A DNA stretch of 64,000 bases from Microbacterium aerolatum (GTDB lineage Bacteria > Actinomycetota > Actinomycetes > Actinomycetales > Microbacteriaceae). A model generated the notes under the pieces. It was not told where the DNA came from and searched no databases. It worked only from the letters and a program-made list of their open reading frames with translations. The position numbers and the translations under genes are program-made. This document shows, one piece after another, positions 10,035 to 19,855 of the stretch. Each line of letters opens with the position of its first letter. Positions within the stretch are counted from its first letter, which is position 1. The stretch covers positions 123,302 to 187,301 of the forward strand of contig NZ_BJUW01000006.1 of NCBI RefSeq assembly GCF_007988825.1, in the 5' to 3' direction.

Positions 10035-10736
10035 ATGGGCGAGGCGATCCTGTGGGGCGCGGTCGCGGCGGCGCCGCTGCTCGTCGGTGCGGTGCTGGCG
10101 ATGCTGCGGAAGTGGCCACCGCGCCTGCTCGGCATCGTGCTCGGCTTCGGCGCCGGAGCGCTCATGGCGTCGATCGCTTTCGAGCTGTGGGAGGAGGGGC
10201 TGGATCTCGCCGGTCCCATCCCGCTCGTCGTCGGTGTCGCCGCCGGTGCGCTGACGTACTACGTCGCCGACCGGATCGTGGAGCGGCGAGCATCCGCCTC
10301 GCACGGGGCGGGAGGCCCGCTTGCCGTCGGCGCGCTGCTCGACGGCATCCCGGAACAGCTCGTCCTCGGCATCGGACTCGCGTCCGGAGAAGGCGTCAGC
10401 GTCGCCCTCGTCATCGCGATCGTCGTCTCGAACCTGCCCGAGTCGATCGGATCCGCCGCCGACCTGCTGGACGGCGGCATGAAGCGCGCACGCGTGCTCG
10501 GGCTGTGGGCAGGCGTCGCCGTCGTGTGCGCCCTCGCGACGATCGCCGGTTTCGCACTGGCGGATGCCGTCGGCCCCGAGTTCCAGGCCGGGGCGAGCGG
10601 CTTCGCGGCCGGGGCGCTGCTCGTCATGCTCGTGGACTCGATGGTCCCCGACGCCCAGTCCAAGGCGAAGGAGTCCACGGGGCTCGCCACGGTCCTCGGC
10701 TTCGCGCTCGCCGCCGGGCTGTCACTGGCGTCCTGA
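10035..10736 (+). CDS. ZIP-family metal transporter
   Basis: A 233-residue membrane protein with about seven to eight helices. The two conserved ZIP metal-site segments are present as ALLDGIPEQLVLGIGL (helix 4 position) and IVVSNLPESIGSA (helix 5 position), and the start is GAILWGAV-like. It probably carries zinc or another divalent ion across the cytoplasmic membrane. The frame is open 33 codons upstream, but ATG 10035 is chosen because TACGGT (10023-10028) ends exactly 6 nt before it, the pattern of a leaderless promoter, and because the upstream part overlaps the palindromic repeat. It is a single-gene unit flanked by two copies of the 81-bp palindrome. Confidence 0.85.
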   Translation: MGEAILWGAVAAAPLLVGAVLAMLRKWPPRLLGIVLGFGAGALMASIAFELWEEGLDLAGPIPLVVGVAAGALTYYVADRIVERRASASHGAGGPLAVGALLDGIPEQLVLGIGLASGEGVSVALVIAIVVSNLPESIGSAADLLDGGMKRARVLGLWAGVAVVCALATIAGFALADAVGPEFQAGASGFAAGALLVMLVDSMVPDAQSKAKESTGLATVLGFALAAGLSLAS

Positions 10737-10754
10737 GCGGCGTCGGTCAGAGTT

Positions 10755-10835
10755 GGAAAACCCAGACGAGTCGGCGTGTCGACGGTGCGTCGAGCCCTGA
10801 CACGCCGCCGACACGCCAGATGGTCCGGGTTTTCC
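10755..10835. repeat. 81-bp imperfect palindrome, copy 2
   Basis: Begins GGAAAACCCAGACGAG and ends CAGATGGTCCGGGTTTTCC, so both ends are near inverse copies of each other. It lies between the ends of the converging ZIP gene and the 10852-11943 gene, where it could act as a two-way terminator. Confidence 0.8.
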
Positions 10836-10851
10836 GAACCGGCCGGGCGAA

Positions 10852-11943
10852 TCAGAACCCGGGGTACTCCTGCAGCCGCTGTTCGAACTCGGCGCGGTCG
10901 GCCTCGCTGAGCAGCTCGGGCGCGAGGAAGTAGATCTGCAGCCCCTCCAGAGGCTCGCCGGACTTCGCGCTGTCGGCCTCGCGCTCGGCGCGCAGCTCGC
11001 CGGCGGGGTCGTTGGAGAGGTCGTACATCACGGCGTAGAAGCGCATCGGATCGGGATAGTTGTCGGTGTACCACTCCCAGGTGTGCTGCGTGCGGGGGTC
11101 GTTCGAGCCGTAGAACCGCTGCAGGATCGCGTCGTCGAGGTTCGAGGACGGATCGTTGAACGAGTACATCCCGTACATGCCGTACTCGACGAGCACGTCC
11201 TGGATGACGCTCATCACGTCGAGTTTGCGGTCGTAGTCCTGGATGGGCTCGTTCGTCATCCACGGCACGGAGATGTACTGCACCAGCATCGACTCGCCGC
11301 CGTAGCCGTTGCGCTCGGGGCGCAGATCCTCCGGCCCGACCTCTGTCCACGTGTAGCCGTACCGGTCGCTCAGCCGCTCCCGGATCTCGGCCAGCGCCGC
11401 ATCGCTCTGCGCGCGCACCTGTTCGAGCGAGGGCTGCGCGAGGATCTGGCTCGACGAGATGTCCTTGATGCCGGGGAACGCCTCCTCGTGCTTCTGCTCC
11501 GCCGACTTCTGGCCGTCGTAGCTGCCGGATGCCGAGGTCTGCAGCGCGCTCGCCGCTCCGACCGTGGCGACGTTCAGCAGCAGCGTGATGACCAGGGCGG
11601 ATGCTCCGAGCACCCGGCCGCGCGGGGTGAGCACCGCCGCCACGACGACGCCGAGTACGATCAGCTGCAGCGCCAGCATCGTCGCGCCGTAGAGCAGTTC
11701 CGTGCCGCCGGCCAGCAGCGCGCTGAGCAGCACCAGTGCGAACAGGATCGCGCTCAGCAGGGCGACCCAGCCGATCGCGTTCGCCGGCTGCTTGTCCTTC
11801 GGCACGGTGGCCGAGCTGACGATCGGCGAAGGCGCATCGGTCGGCGCCGACGTGCGACGCGCGCCGTGGTAACCGCCGGGCGGAGGGACGGGCGGGGCGC
11901 CCTCGACGCCTGCGATATAGCGCGCGCGCTGCGGATCTACCAT
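10852..11943 (-). CDS. membrane protein of unknown function, last gene of MoxR operon
   Basis: A 363-residue protein I do not recognise. Residues 1-50 are Pro/Ala-rich and charged, then three to four hydrophobic helices lie at about 56-150 (IGWVALLSAILFALVLLSAL; YGATMLALQLIVLGVVVAAV; VLGASALVITLLLNVATVGA). The rest, about 200 residues, is a soluble acidic domain with many Tyr and Asp residues and no cysteine pair. No signal peptide is seen. The ATG at 11943 overlaps the end of the TPR-like gene by 7 bp, so it is translated with the MoxR/VWA operon and may be an effector or membrane partner of that chaperone system. The end of the gene abuts the 81-bp palindrome. Confidence 0.72.
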   Translation of the reverse strand: MVDPQRARYIAGVEGAPPVPPPGGYHGARRTSAPTDAPSPIVSSATVPKDKQPANAIGWVALLSAILFALVLLSALLAGGTELLYGATMLALQLIVLGVVVAAVLTPRGRVLGASALVITLLLNVATVGAASALQTSASGSYDGQKSAEQKHEEAFPGIKDISSSQILAQPSLEQVRAQSDAALAEIRERLSDRYGYTWTEVGPEDLRPERNGYGGESMLVQYISVPWMTNEPIQDYDRKLDVMSVIQDVLVEYGMYGMYSFNDPSSNLDDAILQRFYGSNDPRTQHTWEWYTDNYPDPMRFYAVMYDLSNDPAGELRAEREADSAKSGEPLEGLQIYFLAPELLSEADRAEFEQRLQEYPGF

Positions 11944-12695
11944 GGCTTGTCCGTCCCGCCGCCGGGGGTGTCGTCGCCCTGGTTCTCCTGACGCTCCTCC
12001 GCCCCCTGCTCGAGCTTCTTCTGCAGCTCGTCGAGTTCGTCCTGACCGGGCTGGGGCTGCTGCTCGCCGTCCTCGCCGCCGTCCGGATTCTGCTGCTGGT
12101 TCTGGTCGCTCTGCTGCTGCTTCTCCTGCAGCCGGTTCTCGAGGTCCTCGAGCGTGTCGCTCATGCTGCGATCGGGGTCGGGCGACTGCGAGTCTGCCTC
12201 TTCGCTGTTGCACTCCTCCGGCGTCTCGGCCGTCACGCGCAGTGCCTCGCCGTACAGCTCGGCGGCACCGGGTCCGTCGCCGTCGCTCAGCGCCGCGTCG
12301 CCCTGCCGCTCGATCACGAGCGCGAGATTGACCCGCACAGCGCAGACCTCGAGACCGGAGGCCAGTGTGAGCGCCTCGTCGAGCTTGCCGCGCGCGGCAT
12401 CCAGCTCCTCCGCGCCGGCCCGGGCCGTGCCGATGTTGTACGGCGCCTTGTACGGCTCGAACCAGTTCAGGAACTCCTGACCCTGTGCCGCGCTCGTGGA
12501 CCCCGAGTAGTCGCCGACGACGTACGTCGAGATCGCCTGGTGCGCGAACCCGTACATGCTCAGCAGCTTGCCGACGAACAGCAGCGCGGCCAGCGTGATC
12601 GGCAGCGTGCCGATCACGAGCCAGCGACGGATGCTGCGGCGCCGGCGATTCGCGGCGAGCAGAGCGGCCGCGGCATCCGAAGGAGCGGGGGTCAT
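11937..12695 (-). CDS. TPR-like membrane protein with acidic Gln-rich tail
   Basis: 252 residues. One membrane helix lies at about 24-45 (WLVIGTLPITLAALLFVGKLL), followed by a helical region of about 100 residues that looks like two to three TPR units (AARGKLDEALTLASGLEVC; GDGPGAAELYGEALRVTAE). The last 90 residues are low-complexity, rich in Gln, Asp, Glu and Gly. This resembles the BatC/BatE-type TPR proteins in MoxR-VWA operons. GGAGG stands 5 nt before the ATG. It is separated from the upstream VWA gene by 112 bp that hold a repeat, the largest gap in the operon. Confidence 0.75.
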   Translation of the reverse strand: MTPAPSDAAAALLAANRRRRSIRRWLVIGTLPITLAALLFVGKLLSMYGFAHQAISTYVVGDYSGSTSAAQGQEFLNWFEPYKAPYNIGTARAGAEELDAARGKLDEALTLASGLEVCAVRVNLALVIERQGDAALSDGDGPGAAELYGEALRVTAETPEECNSEEADSQSPDPDRSMSDTLEDLENRLQEKQQQSDQNQQQNPDGGEDGEQQPQPGQDELDELQKKLEQGAEERQENQGDDTPGGGTDKPW

Positions 12696-12717
12696 GAGTC
12701 ACCTCCGCCAGAACGCG

Positions 12718-12798
12718 GGTCGTTGAGCGGAGGCTGCGCAGCAGCCGCAGTCGAAACGGGCTGAGTGACCGAAGGGAGTCGAAGCCTGTTCTGTTCCG
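12718..12798. repeat. dispersed GTCGTTGAGC...AGTCGAAGCCTG element
   Basis: Bases here (CGTTGAGCGGAGGC...GTCGAAACGGG...GAGTCGAAGCCTG) match the longer element seen as an inverted pair at 33946-34101 and inside a gene at 46991-47060. It fills most of the gap between the VWA gene and the TPR-like gene. Confidence 0.7.
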
Positions 12799-12807
12799 GT
12801 GCAGTCG

Positions 12808-13824
12808 TCATCGAGCATCTCCTCGCAGCGCGAGACCGCGCAGCTGCGCGGCGAGCATCGCCGCGCGCGCGAGTTCGACGCCCAGCAGCAGCACCATGAT
12901 CATCGCGAACACCCAGTACAGCTCGATCACGTTGCCGACCTCGCCGGACTCGGCGTAGTTCGTCGTGGTCGCGGGCGCGGTCGGCAGGTCGATCGGAGCG
13001 GCCGCGTCGCGGATCTGCAGCGGCACGCCGAGCTCGTCGCCGATGGTCTGCAGGTTGGCGTCATCGCGCACCGACATCGCCGGTGCGCCCTGGTACTCGA
13101 TGTACCCGGGGTCTCCGGCCTCGAACGAGCCAGACGTGATCCGCATCGGGCCGCCCTCGTCCGTGCCGTAGCCGAGCACCGCACCGCCGTCGACGAACTG
13201 GGCGCTGCCGCTGAACGACTCCGGATCGCTGGCAGCCGTCTGCTCGCCGTCGCCGAGGTAGAACACCATGCGCGAGCGGTCCGGTGCGCTCTGAGCCGCT
13301 GCGGCCAGCGTCTCCTGCAGCATCGCGTTCGCGATCCCGATCGAGCTGCCGCGCGACTGCGCGGTCACCTCGGGACGCAGGATCTCGAGCGACGACATCA
13401 GCGCCGTGGTGTCGGTCGTGAGCGGAAGGCGCTGCTCGGCGGCCGCGTCGAAGGTGATGAGCGCGAAGCGCGCGCCCGGGTACTCGTCGACGATCGCCTG
13501 CACATCCGCACGCGCGCCCTCGAGCCGCGGCCGGTCGCCGTACCAGTCCTCGGCGACGATGCTCGCCGTGGTGTCGAGCACGATGACCACGTCGGTGTCG
13601 GTCGCGAGCGTCTGTACAGCTCCGCCCGGGATGCCGGGGCGCAGCAGCATCGCGAAGCAGGCGAGCACCATCACCAGTCGCAGCGACCACATGACGGGGC
13701 CGGCACCGGAGGCACCGTCGGCGGTGCGGCGCACCGAGCGGACCAGCATCCACACCGCCAGACCCGCCACGGGCGCGAACAGCAGCACGAGGAGGAACAC
13801 GTTGAGCACGGGCTGGAAGATCAC
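12808..13824 (-). CDS. VWA-domain membrane protein (BatB-like)
   Basis: 338 residues. Two membrane helices at the N-terminus (about 5-28 and 45-63), a von Willebrand A domain from about 75 to 270, and one C-terminal helix (about 300-322). The metal-site motif is DTTAS at residues 84-88, a Thr variant of the usual DxSxS. The start is GTG 13824: it overlaps the stop of the next VWA gene as GTGA and has GGAGG at 8 nt; the longer frame to 13887 would run through the neighbour. With MoxR, DUF58 and the other VWA gene this forms a MoxR-VWA chaperone operon; the target is unknown. Confidence 0.85.
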   Translation of the reverse strand: MIFQPVLNVFLLVLLFAPVAGLAVWMLVRSVRRTADGASGAGPVMWSLRLVMVLACFAMLLRPGIPGGAVQTLATDTDVVIVLDTTASIVAEDWYGDRPRLEGARADVQAIVDEYPGARFALITFDAAAEQRLPLTTDTTALMSSLEILRPEVTAQSRGSSIGIANAMLQETLAAAAQSAPDRSRMVFYLGDGEQTAASDPESFSGSAQFVDGGAVLGYGTDEGGPMRITSGSFEAGDPGYIEYQGAPAMSVRDDANLQTIGDELGVPLQIRDAAAPIDLPTAPATTTNYAESGEVGNVIELYWVFAMIMVLLLGVELARAAMLAAQLRGLALRGDAR

Positions 13825-14807
13825 AGGCGGACCCTCCACATCAGGACGATGAACCCGAGGGTCAGCACGAGCAGCGCGACGAGCCACAGGTTCGGGGCGT
13901 CGGTCCAGACCACCTGCGCCTGGCCGCGCAGCTCCGTGGCATCCTGCTCCTGCACGTCGGCGACGATGTCGGCGACCGTCGTCGTCTCACGCAGCCCGTA
14001 CGCCTCGCCGCCGGTGGCGCGCGCCGCCGCCACCAGCTCCTCGCTGATCTCGCTGTTCACGCCCTGCACGGGGTTCAGCGCGAACACGCGGACACCGACG
14101 GATGCCGCATAGTTCGCTGCCTCCTCCAGCGTGACGATCGAGGCACCGGCGAGCTCGTTGTCGGTGGCGAGGATGATGGAGCGGCTGCGCTCGTCGTCCA
14201 GGTGATCGAATCGCATGGCGCACGAGGCCAGCCCGTCGCCGATCAGCGAGGCGCCAGGCCCGTTGAGCGTGCCGACCCAGTGCTCCGGGATGTCCTCCAT
14301 GAAGTCGAAGCTCGTCCGGATGCTCTCCAGATGCGTGCGGATGAAGTCGTAGTCGTCGGTCAACGGGAAGACCTGCACCGGCGAGCTGTTGAAGATCGTC
14401 AGCCCGATCCGCTCGCCCTCGAAGCCGTCGAGCAGGTCCTCGAACACAGTCAGCACCTCGACGTCGACATCGCTCATGGATCCGGAGACATCCAGGCACA
14501 GCATGATGTCGCGGCTGGTGTTCACCGGCTGGATGGTCTGCGACGACATCGGCCGGGCGGCGACGACACCGCCGACCACCGCGGCGATGACTCCGAGGGC
14601 GAGGATGCCGGCCAGCGCCGTGGTCCGCCGCTGCACAGCCCTGCGGAACGACGGCAGAGCGCGCAGGCGCTCGGCGCGCGCTATCGGCGCGCTGGGAGTT
14701 GCACGGTGCCGCGCGCTGCGGCGGAGCCCGATCACGAGCCCGACGGCGATCGCGATGATGACGACGGCAACCGCGACGAGAAGGATCCACCCGTTCGCTA
14801 GTGCCAT
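13821..14807 (-). CDS. VWA-domain membrane protein (BatA-like)
   Basis: 328 residues with N-terminal helices at about 5-28 and 63-84, a VWA domain at about 98-295, and a C-terminal helix at about 303-322 ending in MWRVRL. The full metal-site motif is DVSGSMS, residues 106-112 (D106, S108, S110). The domain probably lies outside or on the membrane surface and binds a protein through a divalent ion. The stop overlaps the following VWA gene by 4 bp and the start overlaps the preceding small gene by 10 bp. The pair of one normal and one Thr-type metal site is notable. Confidence 0.87.
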   Translation of the reverse strand: MALANGWILLVAVAVVIIAIAVGLVIGLRRSARHRATPSAPIARAERLRALPSFRRAVQRRTTALAGILALGVIAAVVGGVVAARPMSSQTIQPVNTSRDIMLCLDVSGSMSDVDVEVLTVFEDLLDGFEGERIGLTIFNSSPVQVFPLTDDYDFIRTHLESIRTSFDFMEDIPEHWVGTLNGPGASLIGDGLASCAMRFDHLDDERSRSIILATDNELAGASIVTLEEAANYAASVGVRVFALNPVQGVNSEISEELVAAARATGGEAYGLRETTTVADIVADVQEQDATELRGQAQVVWTDAPNLWLVALLVLTLGFIVLMWRVRL

Positions 14808-15286
14808 GTCTTCACCACCAGGCGCGCTGCCTCGGCACCGGCATGCGGATCGATGGCGGATCCACGGCGGAAGATGCTCGGGTAGTAGTGCCGGCCCACC
14901 GCGTCGATGAGTTCGGGCTGGACGCCCTGGCGCACGAGATCGTCGAGGGTCAGCACAGGTGCTTCCAGCCCGCTGTACTCGTTCACGAAGGTGCGCACGA
15001 CCCGGCTCAGCTCGAGGTTGGCGGCCCGCGCATCGATGGCGCCAGAGCGGTATGCACCCTCGATGCGATCGATCTCGGCGTTGTATTCCGTTCGGAGCAT
15101 AGAAAGGACATCGCCCGCCGGTGGCGTGATCTGCTCGGCACCCGGCAGGACGATGCTGCGCTTCGGACGGGTGAGGAAGAAGAGCAGCCAGCCCAGCAGG
15201 ATCAGCAGCGCGATGACGCCGAGCGCGAGCAGCATCCAGCCCCAGCCGTACTGCGCCGGCGGGTAGAACTCGTCAGCTGCGGACAT
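14798..15286 (-). CDS. small single-helix membrane protein of MoxR operon (DUF4381-like position)
   Basis: 162 residues with one membrane helix at about 15-38 (GWMLLALGVIALLILLGW), a short basic stretch, then an alpha-helical cytoplasmic domain of about 120 residues. I do not recognise a catalytic motif. Its place between DUF58 and VWA genes, and its one-helix layout, match the DUF4381 proteins of Bat-type operons; family membership is inference. It overlaps the genes on both sides (14 bp with DUF58, 10 bp with VWA). Confidence 0.75.
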   Translation of the reverse strand: MSAADEFYPPAQYGWGWMLLALGVIALLILLGWLLFFLTRPKRSIVLPGAEQITPPAGDVLSMLRTEYNAEIDRIEGAYRSGAIDARAANLELSRVVRTFVNEYSGLEAPVLTLDDLVRQGVQPELIDAVGRHYYPSIFRRGSAIDPHAGAEAARLVVKTWH

Positions 15287-16160
15287 GAGTCCTCCGATTC
15301 AGCATGCGCAGCAGTTCGCCCACCGCGGCATCCTGGGTCTCGAGGGCGGCCCTGCTGATCTCGAGCCGGTCGAGCAGATCGTCCCGCCGCGCGGCATCCG
15401 CCTCGGCCTGCGCGACGATCTCGCCGCGCACCTCCGGGTCGCCGTGCACGAAATCCGGGATCGCCCAACGCGTGCCGACGTCGGCACGCGTGGCGTGCGA
15501 GACGTGATCGAGCACAGGGTCGGCATCGCGGATCGTCACCCAGACGACGTCATGCTGCACGCGCAGCCGGCGCAGCATCCGCTCGGTCTCGTCGGTGACC
15601 GGCGCCTCGTCCGTGACGATGACGACGATGCAGCGGCGCGCGATCGTGCGCGCGACGAACGAGAGCAGCGCGTCGCGGTCGCTGGGTGCGCTCGCGGTCG
15701 CGATCTCCTGGTCGATCGTGCGCAGCGCGTGCTCGAGCGCTCCCTCACTGCGGCCGGGAGCACGGCGGCGGATGCGCTGTGCATCGCCATGGATGACGCT
15801 GAAGTCGTCGCCATGCCGCAGAGCGAGGATGCCGAGGGCGCCGGTGGCGAGGATCGCGAGGTCTCTCTTCGGCTTCTCGTCGTGCGCGAGCGCGGTCATC
15901 GACAGTCCGGTGTCGACCACGAACAGGACCGTGTGCATCCGGTTGGCGCGATGCCGCTTGACCATCGGCACGTCCATCCGCGCCGTCGCCCGCCAGTCGA
16001 TGTCGCGCACCTGATCGCCGTACTCGTACGCGCGCAGGTCCTCGAAGTCGAGGCTGCGGCCGTGCAGCAGCGACGCGTAGGCGCCGTCGAGCGCGTGCAT
16101 CGACTTCTGCGACGAGTGGATGAAGAGCTTGCTCTTCACCTGCGTGATCAGACTTGCCAT
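15273..16160 (-). CDS. DUF58 domain protein
   Basis: 295 residues. The family signature lies near the N-terminus: RSLDFEDLRAYEYGDQVRDI followed by DWRATARMD, then a VWA-like core with FVVDTGLSM in place of the metal-site motif and VIVTDEAPV further on. DUF58 proteins stand next to MoxR ATPases and are thought to be their adaptors or clients. No helix or signal peptide. The gene follows moxR after only 24 bp, and that gap consists of a dispersed repeat that also supplies the only candidate ribosome site (AGGG, 5 nt before the ATG). Confidence 0.88.
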   Translation of the reverse strand: MASLITQVKSKLFIHSSQKSMHALDGAYASLLHGRSLDFEDLRAYEYGDQVRDIDWRATARMDVPMVKRHRANRMHTVLFVVDTGLSMTALAHDEKPKRDLAILATGALGILALRHGDDFSVIHGDAQRIRRRAPGRSEGALEHALRTIDQEIATASAPSDRDALLSFVARTIARRCIVVIVTDEAPVTDETERMLRRLRVQHDVVWVTIRDADPVLDHVSHATRADVGTRWAIPDFVHGDPEVRGEIVAQAEADAARRDDLLDRLEISRAALETQDAAVGELLRMLNRRTHVRS

Positions 16161-16184
16161 CGGGTCCCTGAGCCTGTCGAAGGG
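16161..16184. repeat. CTGAGCCTGTCGAAGGG dispersed repeat filling an operon gap
   Basis: The whole 24-bp gap between moxR and the DUF58 gene reads CGGGTCCCTGAGCCTGTCG then AAGGG. Related words occur at 17195-17291, 20537-20557, 46863-46884 and 51983-52003. Confidence 0.75.
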
Positions 16185-17390
<1,206 letters not shown>

Positions 17391-17480
17391 TGCTGTCTCC
17401 TCGCATGCGGGACGGTCGCGGCGCCCTCCCTCGGAACAGCGTAATCGTCGCACGAAGCGCGATGACGGCTCCGGCGCACC

Positions 17481-18216
17481 TCAGCGCATCATCGCGACGA
17501 AGCGCTCGGCGATGAGGTCCAGTCCGAGCTGATCCGGGTGCAGGCGATCGTAGAGCCGGTCGGCCTCGTGGGCGCCCAGCAGCTCGCGCCCGTCGATGCA
17601 GGTGAGCGCGTCATCTCCGCGAGAAGCGACGGCATCGGCGATGATCTCGCGCGTGCGCGCCCGTGCGATCGGCGGCGACGGCATCCATGCCCTGACTGAT
17701 CGAGCTGCCGTAGTGGATCCAGCGCCGTCCCGACGGCGGCGCAGGCTCGATCGTGCCGTCGGCGGTGAGCGAGATGAGCTCGACACGGGCATTGTGCGGC
17801 AGGCGGATCTCGACGGGCTGCTCGGGACGGACCGCGACGCTCACCGTCTCCGGGGCGGCGGGACGGATGCCGGTGACCCTCCGCTTCGCGTCGATCTCGA
17901 CCACGGTGGGGTCGCCGAGCGGCACGAGCGATCGATCATCGCCCTGACGCACCACGAGCGCGATGGGCGGATGCACCCCGTTCGTGGCGAGCGTCGTGCT
18001 CGCCACGGTCAGCGCGATCCGGTCGGCGCTCGTGCGGAACCGCATCCGCACGCCGGCGGAGCACGACTCCACCCACTCGAACATCGCGTCGCCGTCCAGC
18101 TGACGCCGCAGTCCCGCGGGAATCCGATGCGGCATCCGACCGCCGGAGGGACCGGTCTCCAGGTCGGCCGCGCCGAACAGCACGTCGTTCCATTCCTCGG
18201 CGGTGATGGTCGTCAA
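17481..18216 (-). pseudogene. SGNH/GDSL-type esterase, internally deleted and frameshifted
   Basis: The first frame (TTG 18216, with GAGGAG 7 nt upstream) encodes an N-terminal beta-domain and then the first block of an SGNH hydrolase, RRWIHYGSSISQGMDA, with the nucleophile Ser in GSSIS. It then leaves the family sequence, runs into Arg/His-rich junk and stops at 17611. A second frame, ending at 17481, holds the matching C-terminus, with TREIIADAV, YDRLHPDQLGLDLIAERF and the catalytic Asp-x-x-His type motif (RLHPD). The middle of the domain (Gly and Asn blocks, about 120-150 residues) is missing. The break lies near 17650-17690. Intact relatives are about 380-400 residues. Confidence 0.8.
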
Positions 18217-18282
18217 CTCGGTGCTCCTCGACTGCGCGGACCCCACGAGGCTAGCGCCCCGACGTGCCGCAGAGGCCGTTCG

Positions 18283-18367
18283 GTAGGATGGAATCGCCCG
18301 AATCGGGCCAGCTCATCAGCCGGTGCAAACCCGGCGAAGCACGGGCGAAAGCCCAGGGGGTTCACCC
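18283..18367 (+). promoter_or_regulatory. purA promoter and possible structured 5' leader
   Basis: TAGGAT at about 18285-18290 can serve as -10. The following 73 nt can fold into three consecutive hairpins: GCCCG-AAT-CGGGC, GCCGG-TGCAAAC-CCGGC, and GGGC-GAAA-GCCC with a GNRA-type loop, then CAGGGGG 8-12 nt before the ATG as ribosome site. It does not match the riboswitch consensus sequences I know; function is open. Confidence 0.5.
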
Positions 18368-19651
18368 ATGCCAGGAATCGTGATCGTCGGCGTCCAGTGG
18401 GGCGACGAGGGCAAGGGAAAGGCAACCGATCTGCTCGGTGACCGGACCGACTGGGTCGTGAAGTTCAACGGCGGCAACAACGCCGGCCACACGGTCGTGG
18501 TCGGCAACGAGAAGTACGCGCTGCACCTGCTGCCGTCCGGCATCCTGTCCCCCGGCGTCACGCCGGTGATCGGCAACGGCGTTGTCATCGACCTCGAGGT
18601 GCTCTTCGACGAGCTGACCGCGCTGTCCGCCCGTGGCATCGACGTCTCCAAGCTCAAGGTGAGCGCCAACGCGCACATCATCACGCAGTACCACCGCACC
18701 CTCGACAAGGTCACCGAGCGCTTCCTCGGCAAGCGCAACATCGGCACCACCGGCCGCGGCATCGGCCCGGCCTACGCCGACAAGATCAACCGCGTCGGCA
18801 TCCGCGTGCAGGACCTGTTCGACGAGAACATCCTGCGCCAGAAGGTCGAGGGCGCGCTCGACCAGAAGAACCACCTGCTGGTGAAGGTCTTCAACCGCCG
18901 CGCCGTCACGTGCGACGAGATCGTCGACGACCTGCTCGCGTACGCCGAGCGGCTGCGCCCGATGGTCGCCGACACTGGCCACCTTCTCGACGAGGCGCTC
19001 GACCGCGGCGACATCGTCGTGTTCGAGGGCGGTCAGGCGACCATGCTCGACATCGACCACGGCACCTACCCGTTCGTCACCTCGTCCACCGCGACGGCGG
19101 CGGGTGCGGCATCCGGCTCCGGGGTGGGACCGGGGCGCCTGGACCGCATCGTCGGCATCGTCAAGGCGTACACGACCCGCGTCGGCTCCGGTCCGTTCCC
19201 GACCGAGCTGTTCGACGAGCAGGGCGACTGGCTGCGCTCGGCCGGCTTCGAGTTCGGCACGACCACCGGCCGTCCGCGCCGGGTCGGCTGGTACGACGCC
19301 CCGATCACGCGGTACGCCACGCGCATCAACGGCATCACCGACCTCGTGCTCACCAAGCTCGACATCCTCACCGGGCTCGACCAGATCCCGGTGTGCGTCG
19401 CCTACGACGTCGACGGCACGCGCTTCGATGACGTGCCGGTCAACCAGACCGACTTCCACCACGCGAAGCCGATCCTGGAGTACTTCCCGGGCTGGAAGGA
19501 AGACATCTCCACCGCCCGCACGTTCGAGGACCTGCCGCAGACCGCGCAGGACTACGTGCTCGCGCTCGAGAAGATGAGCAAGACGCGGATCTCCGTCATC
19601 GGCGTCGGCCCCGAGCGCGACCAGGTGATCGTCCGCCACGACCTCGTGTGA
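18368..19651 (+). CDS. purA: adenylosuccinate synthetase
   Basis: Makes adenylosuccinate from IMP, aspartate and GTP, the first step from IMP to AMP. The 427-residue protein is of normal length. It has the N-terminal GTP/IMP-site motif [38 protein letters not shown], the catalytic-loop region [14 protein letters not shown], and [11 protein letters not shown]. The ATG at 18368 is preceded by AGGGGG; the frame is open 15 codons upstream but those residues are not family-like. The upstream gene is a decayed esterase on the other strand. Downstream lie palindromic repeats rather than a simple terminator. Confidence 0.97.
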   Translation: MPGIVIVGVQWGDEGKGKATDLLGDRTDWVVKFNGGNNAGHTVVVGNEKYALHLLPSGILSPGVTPVIGNGVVIDLEVLFDELTALSARGIDVSKLKVSANAHIITQYHRTLDKVTERFLGKRNIGTTGRGIGPAYADKINRVGIRVQDLFDENILRQKVEGALDQKNHLLVKVFNRRAVTCDEIVDDLLAYAERLRPMVADTGHLLDEALDRGDIVVFEGGQATMLDIDHGTYPFVTSSTATAAGAASGSGVGPGRLDRIVGIVKAYTTRVGSGPFPTELFDEQGDWLRSAGFEFGTTTGRPRRVGWYDAPITRYATRINGITDLVLTKLDILTGLDQIPVCVAYDVDGTRFDDVPVNQTDFHHAKPILEYFPGWKEDISTARTFEDLPQTAQDYVLALEKMSKTRISVIGVGPERDQVIVRHDLV

Positions 19652-19698
19652 CGCTTCGCGGCGTTCGGGAGGTGCGGCGTTCGCGAGGTGCGGCGTTC

Positions 19699-19829
19699 GG
19701 GAGGTGGCGCGAATGGTCGCTGAACCGCGTCCGGTGCGGCATTTTGCGACCCCTCCCGCGGGGCGCCGTCCGGGAGGTGGCGCAAATGGTCGCCTCGACG
19801 GCTCGGTGGCGACAACTTGCGACCCCCGG
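19699..19829. repeat. two GGTGGCGCAAATGGTCGC palindromes after purA
   Basis: Unit 1 (19699-19757) and unit 2 (19772-19829) each run from GGGAGGTGGCGC(A/G)AATGGTC to the inverse end (GCGACAACTTGCGACCCC in unit 2). Related units occur in 61991-62226 and 63612-63881. They fill the gap between purA and the lactonase and could end transcription. Confidence 0.75.
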
Positions 19830-19855
19830 CGAGGCCCGAGCGTGAGGATGCACCC

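Noticed and set aside
17481..18246. Two separate genes at the SGNH locus
   Set aside because: Each frame holds one end of the same enzyme family, and neither carries a complete active site.
18283..18367. Known riboswitch (c-di-GMP, SAM, ZTP) upstream of purA
   Set aside because: The core consensus strings of these classes are absent, so only a generic structured leader is proposed.
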